DNA from: Janthinobacterium sp. CG3
GTDB taxonomy: Bacteria > Pseudomonadota > Gammaproteobacteria > Burkholderiales > Burkholderiaceae_D
NCBI RefSeq assembly: GCF_000344615.1
Contig: NZ_KB467824.1
Location: 46,445 to 110,444 of the forward strand
Direction of reading: 5' to 3'
DNA: 64,000 nucleotides
Below the pieces are notes generated by a model. The model saw nothing but the letters and a program-made list of their open reading frames with translations. It made no database searches and was not told the origin of the DNA. Below are positions 53,973 to 62,043 of the stretch, one piece after another (within the stretch, counting starts at the first letter, position 1; every line of letters begins with the position of its first letter). The translations under genes were made by a program, and so were the position numbers.

Positions 53973-55660
53973 ACGCGCCCACTCAAGCGGCCGTGCTGTC
54001 GCCGGCCATTCTGCTCGACCTGCATGCGCGCCGCGACGCCGCCGGCCAGTCGCTCTGGCGCATGCTTGAGGACGAGCTGTTGCTGTCGCCGGCCCAGTGC
54101 CTGCTGGAGCTGGGGCGCGTGCTGCGCATGGAAACGCTGGATATCGACTCCCTGCACGCGCTGAGCCCGAACTTTTCGATCCTCAGCTACACCGAGTCCT
54201 TGCAGCGCAAATGCCTGGTATCGGGCGACGCCGATCAGGCCCAGCTCATCTGCGTGACGGTGGACCCCTTCGGCGCCGCGCTGCAGACCCTGGTCCAGGC
54301 CCGCATGGCGCGCCCGCCGCGCTGGTGCCTGGCGCATCCCGACGACCTGGCCGCCTACTTCACCATCGCCGAGGAAAAGCTCAGGGCCATCGACGAGACG
54401 TTTTCGGAGCAGGCGTCGGCTGCGCCGGGCGTGCGCGACGCAGCCGGCGACCTGTCGCTGAGTTCCATTTCCAAGGATTCGAGCCCGGTCGTCAAGCTGG
54501 TCAACTCGTCGATCTTCGACGCCCTCAAGCTCGGCGCCAGCGACATGCATTTCGAGGTCGGCGCCAAGGGCTTGACGCTGAAGTACCGTATCGACGGGGT
54601 CTTGTCGCACGTGCTGTTCGTGCCGGGGCTCGACATGGCCGGCCAGGTGGTCTCGCGCCTGAAGGTGATGTCGGAGCTGGATATTTCCGAGCGGCGCGTG
54701 CCGCAGGACGGCCGCTTCAAGCTCAACGTGAAGGGGCGGCAGATCGATTTCCGGGTCTCGATCATGCCCAGCCTGTTCGGCGAGGACGTGGTGGTGCGCA
54801 TCCTCGACAAGGATGCGCTGGCCGACCAGATCGTCGGGCTGCGGCTCGACCATTTGGGCTTCGACGCGGACCTGCTGGCCAGGGTGCGCCAGCTGGCGCG
54901 CGAGCCGTACGGCATGATCCTGGTGACCGGGCCGACGGGCAGCGGCAAGACCACCACGCTGTATGCCGCGCTGACCGAAATTAACAGCGGGCAGGACAAG
55001 ATCGTCACGATCGAAGACCCGGTCGAGTACCAGTTGCCGGGCATTCTGCAAATTCCGGTGAACGAAAAGAAGGGCCTGACCTTCGCCCTGGGCCTGCGTT
55101 CCATCCTGCGCCACGACCCCGACAAGATCCTGGTCGGCGAGATACGCGACCCGGAGACGGCCAGGATCGCGATCCAGTCGGCGCTGACCGGGCACCAGGT
55201 GTTTACCAGCGTGCACGCGAATAACGTCTTCGACGTGCTGGGGCGCTTCCTGCACATGGGCGTGGACATCTATAGTTTCGTCTCGGCGCTCAACGGCATC
55301 CTGGCGCAGCGCCTGATGCGCATCGTCTGCCCGCACTGCGCCACGCGCTACGAGGCGAGCGACGAACAGCTGTGCGCCGCCGGCATGAGCGAGGTCAGCG
55401 GCGCCGGCCGCGTGTTCGTGACCGGGCGCGGTTGCGGCCAGTGCCGCGGAACCGGCTACAAGAACCGCAGGGCGGTGGGCGAGTTCCTGCGCATGAACGA
55501 CGAATTGCGCGAGCTGATCATCGCCCGCGCGCCGATCCGCGCCATCAAGGACGCGGCAGTGCGCAACGGCACCCGCTTTCTGCGCGACGCCGCCGTCGAC
55601 GCCGCGCTGGCGGGCATTACCACCATCGAGGAAGTCAACCGTGTTACATTTTCGCAGTGA
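53969..55660 (+). CDS. gspE: Type II secretion ATPase GspE
   Basis: 563 residues from ATG 53969. An N-terminal MshEN-like domain is followed by the ATPase core: ASDMHFE, Walker A VTGPTGSGKTTTLYA (about 319-333), Asp box VTIEDPVEYQ, Walker B ILVGEIRDPETA and the His box LTGHQVFTSVHAN. The zinc-binding tetracysteine is present (CPHC about 453; CGQC about 491). It powers pseudopilus assembly at the cytoplasmic face. Overlaps the next gene by 20 bases. Confidence 0.93.
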   Translation: MNAPTQAAVLSPAILLDLHARRDAAGQSLWRMLEDELLLSPAQCLLELGRVLRMETLDIDSLHALSPNFSILSYTESLQRKCLVSGDADQAQLICVTVDPFGAALQTLVQARMARPPRWCLAHPDDLAAYFTIAEEKLRAIDETFSEQASAAPGVRDAAGDLSLSSISKDSSPVVKLVNSSIFDALKLGASDMHFEVGAKGLTLKYRIDGVLSHVLFVPGLDMAGQVVSRLKVMSELDISERRVPQDGRFKLNVKGRQIDFRVSIMPSLFGEDVVVRILDKDALADQIVGLRLDHLGFDADLLARVRQLAREPYGMILVTGPTGSGKTTTLYAALTEINSGQDKIVTIEDPVEYQLPGILQIPVNEKKGLTFALGLRSILRHDPDKILVGEIRDPETARIAIQSALTGHQVFTSVHANNVFDVLGRFLHMGVDIYSFVSALNGILAQRLMRIVCPHCATRYEASDEQLCAAGMSEVSGAGRVFVTGRGCGQCRGTGYKNRRAVGEFLRMNDELRELIIARAPIRAIKDAAVRNGTRFLRDAAVDAALAGITTIEEVNRVTFSQ

Positions 55661-56390
55661 AACGGTGTGGCTGGCGCTGTGTCCCGACCAAGTCGGCGGC
55701 GTGCGCATCCGGCGTGGGCATGCCGAGGTGCTGGAGCCGGTCTGCTACCAGGCCGCGTCCGGCGAGGCGCCGCTTGCGGCGCTGCTGGAGGCCGTGCGCG
55801 GCTGGCTTGAGCGGCACGCCGTGGCGCGCCAGCGCGTCAACGTGCTGCTCTCCGACCGGCTGGTGCGCTACGCGCTGCTGCCTTTCAGCGCCATGCCGCT
55901 GAGCGAGCAGGAGGAAGCGGCCCTGCTCGGCGCCAGGTTTGAAGAGCTGTACGGCGAGATGCCGCAATGGCGCGTCCAAGCCGACCGCCCCGAGTACGGC
56001 AAGGCGCGCATCGCCTGCGCGATGCCGTTGGCGCTGGCCGACGGCGTCGCCGGCTTGCTGGCGGGGGCCGGCGCGCGCGGCGGCGCCGTCCTGCCCTTCT
56101 TCGTCGCCTGCTGGAACCGCTGGCGCCGCCAGGGCGCCGGCCGGGACGGCCTGGTCGCCGTGGTCGAACCCGAGCACATGGTGATCGGCAGTTTCGGTGC
56201 CGGCGGCTGGTCGAGCCTGCGCTCGGTATTTGCCGCCACCAGCGAGGCGGTGGTCGCCGACCTGGTGTTCCGCGAAAAAATCATGCAGGGCCTCGATCCG
56301 GCGCTGCCGGTATCCCTGCTCGGCATGCCGCCCGGCGCGACCGCGCAGCCGGCCAGCGTCGCCATGGCGCTGATGGGAGCGGGGCGATGA
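55641..56390 (+). CDS. PilM/GspL-like cytoplasmic assembly protein
   Basis: 249 residues from GTG 55641. It resembles the actin-like cytoplasmic domain of PilM or GspL, weakly: VNVLLSDRLVRYALLPFSAM, ARFEELYGEMPQWRV and GRDGLVAVVEPEHMVIGSFG. There is no membrane helix, which fits PilM rather than a full GspL; the next gene then supplies the PilN-like part. Expected to link the ATPase to the inner-membrane ring. A decayed relative lies at 48928-49303. Overlaps both neighbours. Confidence 0.7.
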   Translation: MLHFRSETVWLALCPDQVGGVRIRRGHAEVLEPVCYQAASGEAPLAALLEAVRGWLERHAVARQRVNVLLSDRLVRYALLPFSAMPLSEQEEAALLGARFEELYGEMPQWRVQADRPEYGKARIACAMPLALADGVAGLLAGAGARGGAVLPFFVACWNRWRRQGAGRDGLVAVVEPEHMVIGSFGAGGWSSLRSVFAATSEAVVADLVFREKIMQGLDPALPVSLLGMPPGATAQPASVAMALMGAGR

Positions 56391-56944
56391 AGGCGATCGG
56401 CATCGACTTCGGCCAGCGGCGGCGGCGCGCGCCGGCCCTGCTGCGCCCGCTGCTGGCCGCCTGCGCCGCCGCCGCCGCCCTGCTGGCCGGGCAGGCTTAT
56501 TGGGATCATGCCGCCCAGCGCGGCGCCTGGCAGTTGCTGCTCGACGAGGCGCCCCCGGTGGCGGAGCAAGCGGCCGCCGCCGACGCCGCCGGGGACGAGC
56601 TGGCCGGCAAGGCGAAGCACCTGGCCGGCGTGCACAGGGCGCTGGCGAGCCCGTGGGAAGCCTTGTTCGGCGCCGTCGAAGCGGTCCCGGCCGAGGGCGT
56701 GGCGCTGCTGGGCGTGTCGGCCGACGCCGACACGCGCGAACTCCTCGTCAGCGGCGAAGCGCGCGACATCCGGGCGCTGCACGCGTATATGCAGCAACTG
56801 GGCAAGGCGCCGGGACTCGGCGCCGTGCACCTTGCCTCGCACGAGCTGCAGGCGCGGGAGGGCGGCCAGCCGGTGCTGCGTTTTTCCTTCATGGCCAACT
56901 GGCGCGCGGCCGCCGCGGCGGCGCCCGCCGAGGAGCGCCGGTGA
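56387..56944 (+). CDS. PilN/GspL-C-like inner-membrane assembly protein
   Basis: 185 residues from ATG 56387 (ATGA overlap). A short cytoplasmic N-terminus with IGIDFGQRRRRA, one membrane helix (LLAACAAAAALLAGQAYW), a coiled-coil stretch, then a ferredoxin-like domain (GVALLGVSADADTRELLVSG). Layout and position between PilM-like and PilO-like genes identify it as the PilN equivalent. Overlaps the next gene by GTGA. Confidence 0.72.
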   Translation: MKAIGIDFGQRRRRAPALLRPLLAACAAAAALLAGQAYWDHAAQRGAWQLLLDEAPPVAEQAAAADAAGDELAGKAKHLAGVHRALASPWEALFGAVEAVPAEGVALLGVSADADTRELLVSGEARDIRALHAYMQQLGKAPGLGAVHLASHELQAREGGQPVLRFSFMANWRAAAAAAPAEERR

Positions 56945-57495
56945 CGCGCGCGCTGTGGTATCTGCGGCGCTGGCTGGTGCAGGCCGGCCCGGCGCGGCTG
57001 GCCAGCGTGGCGCTGCTGCTCGGCGCCGCCCTGCTGCACTGGGCCGTCACGCTGCCCGGCGCGGCGGCGCTGGCCGAGGAACAGCAACGCCATCGGCAGG
57101 CACAGGCCGCGACGGCGCGCGCGCACGCGTCCGACGCCGGCCGCGCAGCGGAACAGGCGCAGGTCGCCGGCCTGCTGGCGCGCTTTCCGGCGGGCGGCAA
57201 CGAGGCGCTCGGCGCGGCGGTCATCCAGGTCCAGGCCGCCGCCGACGCGCGCCGCCTGCTGATCGACAAGGGCAGTTACCAGTTCGGCGCCGACGCCGGC
57301 CACGGCGTCGAACGGTATAACTTCAGCCTGCCCGTCAAGGGCGCTTACCCGGCCGTGCGCGGCTTCGTGCGCCAGGTGCAGCGCGAGTTGCCGCACGTCG
57401 CGCTCGACAGTGCCAGTATCAGCCGCGCCGGCAGGGCCGACGCGGCCGTCGAAGCCCAGCTTCAGTTCTCCGCCTATTTCCGGAGCGCCCGATGA
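56941..57495 (+). CDS. PilO/GspM-like inner-membrane assembly protein
   Basis: 184 residues from GTG 56941. One N-terminal membrane helix (LASVALLLGAALLHWAVTLP), a coiled coil (EEQQRHRQAQAATARAHASD) and a small C-terminal domain (YNFSLPVKGAYPAVRGFVRQ). It matches PilO/GspM in layout and would dimerise with the PilN-like protein. Overlaps both neighbours by four bases. Confidence 0.72.
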   Translation: MTRALWYLRRWLVQAGPARLASVALLLGAALLHWAVTLPGAAALAEEQQRHRQAQAATARAHASDAGRAAEQAQVAGLLARFPAGGNEALGAAVIQVQAAADARRLLIDKGSYQFGADAGHGVERYNFSLPVKGAYPAVRGFVRQVQRELPHVALDSASISRAGRADAAVEAQLQFSAYFRSAR

Positions 57496-58031
57496 GCGCC
57501 CGGCCGTCCCGCCCGGCCATCCTCGGCGTCGGGCTCGGCCTGGCGCTGCTCGCCTCGGGCTGGACGTATTGGCGCGGCGCCGCCGCGCCGGCGCTGGCGA
57601 CGGCGGCCGCGGTTGCGGTCACGCCGCCCGACGCGCGCGCCGCGGCCCGCCAGCGCGCGCCGGCTGCGCCGCCGGCGCAGCCGCAGCCGCAGCCGCAGCC
57701 GCAGCAGGACGGGGCCGGCGCGCCGGTCGATCTGTTCGCGCCGGTGAACTGGGATGCGCCGGCCGCGGCGGCGCCGGCGCCGGCCGCCGCCGTGGCCCCG
57801 GCGCCGCCGCAGGCGCCGGCGCTGCCCTTCGAGTACCTCGGCCGCACCGAAGTGGCGGGCCGGTCCGGTGTCGTGCGGGTGCACCTGCGCCGCGGCAATG
57901 AGGTTTTTTCCGTCTCCGAGGGTGGCAATATCGACGAGCACTACCTGCTGTATGCAATCGGCCCCGATGCGCTGCAAATCGACTACCTGCCGATGGCGGC
58001 GCGACAAACACTAGTTATTGGAATCAAATAA
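57492..58031 (+). CDS. PilP/GspC-like secretin-linking protein
   Basis: 179 residues. A membrane helix (ILGVGLGLALLASGWTYW), a Pro/Ala/Gln-rich linker (AQPQPQPQPQQDG) and a small C-terminal beta domain (FEYLGRTEVAGRSGVVRVHL) typical of the HR domain of GspC or of PilP. It would connect the inner-membrane platform to the secretin encoded next. ATGA overlap upstream and TAATG overlap downstream. Confidence 0.7.
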   Translation: MSARPSRPAILGVGLGLALLASGWTYWRGAAAPALATAAAVAVTPPDARAAARQRAPAAPPAQPQPQPQPQQDGAGAPVDLFAPVNWDAPAAAAPAPAAAVAPAPPQAPALPFEYLGRTEVAGRSGVVRVHLRRGNEVFSVSEGGNIDEHYLLYAIGPDALQIDYLPMAARQTLVIGIK

Positions 58032-60214
58032 TGCGACTACGATTGTGGGGCGCCGCGGGCGTCCTGGCCATGCTCAGCGGATGCGCGGCGCAAATGTTGC
58101 ATCGCTCCGGCATGGACCTGCTGGGCGACGGCAAGCCGGAAGCCGGGCTGGCGGCGCTGGCCCGGGCGGTGCAGGCGGCGCCGCAGGACGTCGAGATCCG
58201 CAAGGATTTTTACACGTCCAAGTTCACCGTCGTCAGCCGGTTCCTGGCCGCCGCGCAGGCGCACCAGGAGCGCGGCGACGCCGCCGCCGCCCAGGCCGAG
58301 CTGGCCAAGGTGCTCGAACTCGACCCGGCCAATGTACAGGCCCGGCAGGGCTTGTACCGCCTGCGGCGCGGCCAGCAGCACGAGCAGGCGCTGGCGACGG
58401 CCAGGACCGCGCTGCGCGATGGCGACAGCGAACGGGCGCTGTCGATGGTCAACATGGTGCTGGCCGAAGAGCCCGGCCACGGCGCCGCCAAGGTCCTCAA
58501 GCGCGACGTCGAGGAACCGCTGTTTCGCGAACACTTCCAGGAAATCAGCCTGAAGGATGCGCAGTCCAAGCCGATCAACCTCGACTTCCGCGACGTCAGC
58601 GTGCGCATGGTGCTCGAAGCGCTGTCGCAGATCAGCGGCATCAGCTTCCTCGTCGACAAGGAGATTGCCGCCGATCTGCGCACGACGGTGGTGCTGAAGA
58701 ACGCCGAGATCGACGAGGTGGTCAACCTCATTTTGCGCAACAACCAGTTGCGCAGCAAGGTGTTGAACAAGAAAACCGTGCAGGTGTACCCGGACACGGT
58801 CGAAAAACGCAAGGAGTACCAGGAGCTGGTGGTGCGCGCCTTCTATCTGCAGGACGCCAGCGCCGCGCAGATCCAGAGCGTGCTCAAGGGGCTGTTGCGC
58901 ATGAAGGATATCGTCATCGACGAGCGTCTGAACCTGGTGACGGTGCGCGACACGCCCGAAGCGGTGCGCCTGGCCGAACGGCTGGTCGCGCTGCACGACC
59001 TGGCCGAGCCGGAAGTGATGTTGGAGTTGGAAGTGCTCGAGGTGCAGCGCGAGGATTTGTTGAAGCTGGGTGTGCAGTGGCCGAACCAGCTCGGCGTCAT
59101 TCCGCTGGGCGCGGGCGGCAGCGTCTTGACGATAGACGACCTGCGCAATCTAAACTCGTCGAAGCTGGGCCTGTCGTTTACCAATCCGTCGGTGAGCCTG
59201 CGCCAGGATGTCGGCGTCTCGAACCTGCTGGCCAATCCGCGCATCCGCGTGCACAACCGGGAAAAGGCCAGCATCCTGATCGGCGACAAGGTGCCGGTCA
59301 TCACCACGACGTCGACCGCGACCGGTTTCGTCGCCGAGAACGTCCAGTACCTCGACGTCGGCCTGAAGCTGGCGGCCGAGCCGCTGATCCATCCGTCGGA
59401 CGACGTTTCCCTGCGCCTGAGCCTGGAAGTGAGTTCGATCGCCAGCCAGGTGTCGACCCCGAACGGCACGCTGGCCTACCAGGTCGGCACCCGCAACGCC
59501 TCCACCTTCCTGCGCTTGCACAACGGCGAGACCCAGGTGCTGGCGGGGCTGATCAGCGACCAGGACCGGCGCTCGGCCAGCGGCATTCCCGGCTTGAGCA
59601 AGCTGCCGATCATCGGCCGGCTGTTTTCGGCGCCGTCCGACAGCCGCTCGAAAACCGAGATCGTGCTGTCGGTCACGCCGCGCGTGGTGCGCAGCGTCGC
59701 CCGCCCGCAGGCGCAGGCGGTGGAATTCTGGTCCGGCACCGAAAACGGACTGAGCGTCAGGCCCCTGCGGCTGTCGGCCGAGCCGCGGCCGGCCGCCGAC
59801 GCCGGCGCGGCCCCGCTGCGCGCCGACGGCGCCGCGCCCAAGGCGGCCGAGCCGCCGCAATATTTGTGGAGCGGGCCGAACCAGGTCAGGGCCGGCGAGG
59901 ACTTTACGCTGTCGCTGCGCGTCAAGGCCTCGGGCTCGCCGGCGCCGGTGCAACTGCTCTACGACAGGGCGGCGTTCGAACTCGTCGAGACCATTCCCGC
60001 CGCCGCCGCGGGCGCACTGCCGGACGGCGGCGCCGGGCGCCTCGACCTGAACCTGGCCCAGGCGATGAACGGCAGCGCCGAGATCGACGCCACGCTGCTG
60101 ACGCTGAAACTGAAAGCCAAAGCGTCGTCCGGCGCGGCGGCGCTGCAGGTGGTGGGCGCCGGCAACGCGGCCGGCGCCGCGCTGTCCGCCTATCGCGTCA
60201 CTATCGCGCCATGA
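58031..60214 (+). CDS. gspD: Secretin (GspD/PilQ type) with C-terminal cohesin-like domain
   Basis: 727 residues. Lipoprotein signal (lipobox LSGC), then a TPR-like N-terminal region (about 20-160), N domains (INLDFRDVSVRMVLEALSQI), and the secretin core (VGVSNLLANPRIRVHNREKA, GETQVLAGLISDQDR, GLSKLPIIGRLF). Instead of a normal end, residues about 610-727 form an extra beta domain (YLWSGPNQVRAGEDFTLSLR; ALQVVGAGNA) resembling cohesin modules. It forms the outer-membrane pore. The TPR and cohesin additions differ from standard GspD. Confidence 0.88.
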   Translation: MRLRLWGAAGVLAMLSGCAAQMLHRSGMDLLGDGKPEAGLAALARAVQAAPQDVEIRKDFYTSKFTVVSRFLAAAQAHQERGDAAAAQAELAKVLELDPANVQARQGLYRLRRGQQHEQALATARTALRDGDSERALSMVNMVLAEEPGHGAAKVLKRDVEEPLFREHFQEISLKDAQSKPINLDFRDVSVRMVLEALSQISGISFLVDKEIAADLRTTVVLKNAEIDEVVNLILRNNQLRSKVLNKKTVQVYPDTVEKRKEYQELVVRAFYLQDASAAQIQSVLKGLLRMKDIVIDERLNLVTVRDTPEAVRLAERLVALHDLAEPEVMLELEVLEVQREDLLKLGVQWPNQLGVIPLGAGGSVLTIDDLRNLNSSKLGLSFTNPSVSLRQDVGVSNLLANPRIRVHNREKASILIGDKVPVITTTSTATGFVAENVQYLDVGLKLAAEPLIHPSDDVSLRLSLEVSSIASQVSTPNGTLAYQVGTRNASTFLRLHNGETQVLAGLISDQDRRSASGIPGLSKLPIIGRLFSAPSDSRSKTEIVLSVTPRVVRSVARPQAQAVEFWSGTENGLSVRPLRLSAEPRPAADAGAAPLRADGAAPKAAEPPQYLWSGPNQVRAGEDFTLSLRVKASGSPAPVQLLYDRAAFELVETIPAAAAGALPDGGAGRLDLNLAQAMNGSAEIDATLLTLKLKAKASSGAAALQVVGAGNAAGAALSAYRVTIAP

Positions 60215-60699
60215 GCGGCGGCGCGGCATGGCGGCGGCGCGGCGGCTTTACCATCATCGAACTGCTGGTGACGGTGGCGCTGGTGTCGATCATGGCCAGC
60301 GCCGCCATTCCGGCCGGCGAACTGATCGTCCAGCGCGCGCGCGAACGCGAACTCAGGGAAGTGCTGCGCGCGATGCGCGCCGCGATCGACGAGTACAAGA
60401 AGGCCAGCGACCAGGGGCGTATCGCCATGGCCGTCGGCGAATCGGGTTATCCGAGGCAGCTGGGCGACCTGCTCGGCGCGCGCGACCAGAAAGACCCGAA
60501 CGGCGCCACGCTGCGCTTCCTGCGCCGCCTGCCGCGCAATCCGCTCAACGCGGACCTGGCTGTGCCGGCGCAGCAGACCTGGGGCTTGCGCAGCTACGCG
60601 TCCGAGCACGCCCATCCGCAGCCGGGCCGGGACGTGTTCGACGTCTATCCACTCACGCAGGGAAAGGGGATCAATGGTGTGCCATACAAGCAATGGTAG
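60211..60699 (+). CDS. Type II secretion pseudopilin (GspG/H-like), second
   Basis: 162 residues from ATG 60211 in an ATGA overlap with the secretin. Prepilin signal RRRGGFTIIELLVTVALVSI, cleaved between G and F with Glu at +5. C-terminal part: DPNGATLRFLRRLPRNPLNA, YPLTQGKGINGVPYKQW. Minor pseudopilin; which of H, I, J or K it replaces cannot be told. Overlaps the next gene by 26 bases. Confidence 0.82.
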   Translation: MSGGAAWRRRGGFTIIELLVTVALVSIMASAAIPAGELIVQRARERELREVLRAMRAAIDEYKKASDQGRIAMAVGESGYPRQLGDLLGARDQKDPNGATLRFLRRLPRNPLNADLAVPAQQTWGLRSYASEHAHPQPGRDVFDVYPLTQGKGINGVPYKQW

Positions 60700-61072
60700 G
60701 GGCGGCGCGGCCGGCTTCACGATACTCGAACTGCTGGTGGTGCTGAGCATTATCGGCACCTTGCTGTCGCTGGCCGCGCCGCGCTATTTTCGCAGCATGG
60801 AAAAGACCAAGGAGGCCGTGCTGCGCGAGAATTTGAACACGCTGCGTTCTACCCTCGACCGCTACTACGCGGACCTGGGGGTCTATCCGGCGTCGCTCGA
60901 GGAGCTGGTCGGCAAGCGCTATCTGCGCAAGATTCCCGAGGATCCCTTGACCGGCAGCGCGGCGACCTGGGTGGTGGTGGCGGCCGAGGACAAGGCGCAA
61001 GGCGTGGTGTCGGACATCCGCAGCGGCGCCCCGGGCAAGGGCCACGACGGCGTCGACTACCGGCAGTGGTGA
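60674..61072 (+). CDS. Type II secretion pseudopilin (GspG-like), third
   Basis: 132 residues. Leader GRGGAAGFTILELLVVLSII with the G|F cleavage site, then a GspG-like pattern (LRSTLDRYYADLGVYPASLE; YLRKIPEDPLTG) and an end GKGHDGVDYRQW. Like gspG it has a calcium-loop-like ending. Overlap TGATG with the next gene. Confidence 0.82.
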   Translation: MVCHTSNGRGGAAGFTILELLVVLSIIGTLLSLAAPRYFRSMEKTKEAVLRENLNTLRSTLDRYYADLGVYPASLEELVGKRYLRKIPEDPLTGSAATWVVVAAEDKAQGVVSDIRSGAPGKGHDGVDYRQW

Positions 61073-61569
61073 TGCCAGCCGGCCCGCAGCGCGGCTTCAC
61101 CTACCTCGCGGTGCTGTTCGCCGTGGCGATCAGCAGCATCGTGCTCGGCGGCGCGCTGGCGATGTGGTCGATCGACGAGCGGCGCGACCGCGAAGCCGAA
61201 CTGCTGTTTGCGGGGGGGCAGGTGCGCCAGGCGATCGCCAGCTACTACGAGGGCACGCCGGGCGCCGACAAGCACTATCCGGCCAGCCTGAACGAGCTGC
61301 TGGCCGACAGCCGCGTCACGCCGGCGCGGCACCACCTGCGCCGGCTGTATGCCGATCCCATCACGGGTGCGCCGTGGGCGCTGGTGCGCGGCGCCGGCGG
61401 CGGCGTCATGGGCGTCTACAGCCCGTCGGCCGGGGCGCCGTTGAAACGCGCCAACTTCGGCGAAAGCGACGCCCTGTTTGCCGGCAAGACCCAATACGCC
61501 GACTGGAAATTCGTCTACCAAACGGCGCACAACCGCAACGAGCCGGCGGTGATTTTGCCATGGCGGTGA
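61072..61569 (+). CDS. Type II secretion pseudopilin-like protein, fourth
   Basis: 165 residues from ATG 61072 (TGATG overlap). Leader PQRGFTYLAVLFAVAISSIV: the Glu at +5 is replaced (FTYLA), which is characteristic of the GspK/PilX-like tip pseudopilin. Then EAELLFAGGQVRQAIASYYE, as in minor pseudopilins that lack +5 Glu. Last gene of the secretion operon. Confidence 0.78.
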   Translation: MPAGPQRGFTYLAVLFAVAISSIVLGGALAMWSIDERRDREAELLFAGGQVRQAIASYYEGTPGADKHYPASLNELLADSRVTPARHHLRRLYADPITGAPWALVRGAGGGVMGVYSPSAGAPLKRANFGESDALFAGKTQYADWKFVYQTAHNRNEPAVILPWR

Positions 61570-61689
61570 TAGGCAGGCGGCGCCGCCGGCTATCAGAGTT
61601 GGTAGTTCCGCCGGTGGCGCATTTCTGAAATACTGATGAGGTCGGGAGTGGAGAAGCGTGCTCCATTCGACTATCTACGGGAGATGCAT

Positions 61690-61917
61690 ATGAGGGCGGT
61701 ACTTTCCAAATTCAGCGGCGGCGTGCTGCGCAACACCATGGCCGGCGCCGCGTTGTCCCTGGTCGCGGCAACGGTGTTCGCGGCCTCCGCCACCTACACC
61801 TACGACAGCTTGAGCCGCATTAGCAAAATCACCTATAGCAACGGGGTCGTCATTACCTACACCTACGATGCGGCCGGCAACCGCACCACTTACGTGGTGA
61901 CCGGCGCGCCAAGCTGA
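61690..61917 (+). CDS. Tiny secreted protein with YD (RHS-type) repeat
   Basis: 75 residues from ATG 61690 (GGGAG 6 nt upstream). A signal peptide (LRNTMAGAALSLVAATVFAA) is followed by one YD-repeat unit: TYTYDSLSRISKITYSNGVV then ITYTYDAAGNRTTYV. Repeats of this kind normally occur in large arrays in RHS and Tc toxins; here a single unit is the whole mature protein. It sits between the secretion operon and the transglutaminase-like exoprotein and is probably a secreted substrate, a companion of the large exoprotein, or a truncated RHS gene. Confidence 0.7.
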   Translation: MRAVLSKFSGGVLRNTMAGAALSLVAATVFAASATYTYDSLSRISKITYSNGVVITYTYDAAGNRTTYVVTGAPS

Positions 61918-62043
61918 GCGTCCCCGCCTCGTCGTTTTACATTCGTTGTACCAGGACGCACTGTCGCGCGGCAGGGCGGCGGCGTCCTGCCGTCTGCATA
62001 AAACAAAGGTGCAAGCACTTGCATCGACACAAGGGGAACGGAC

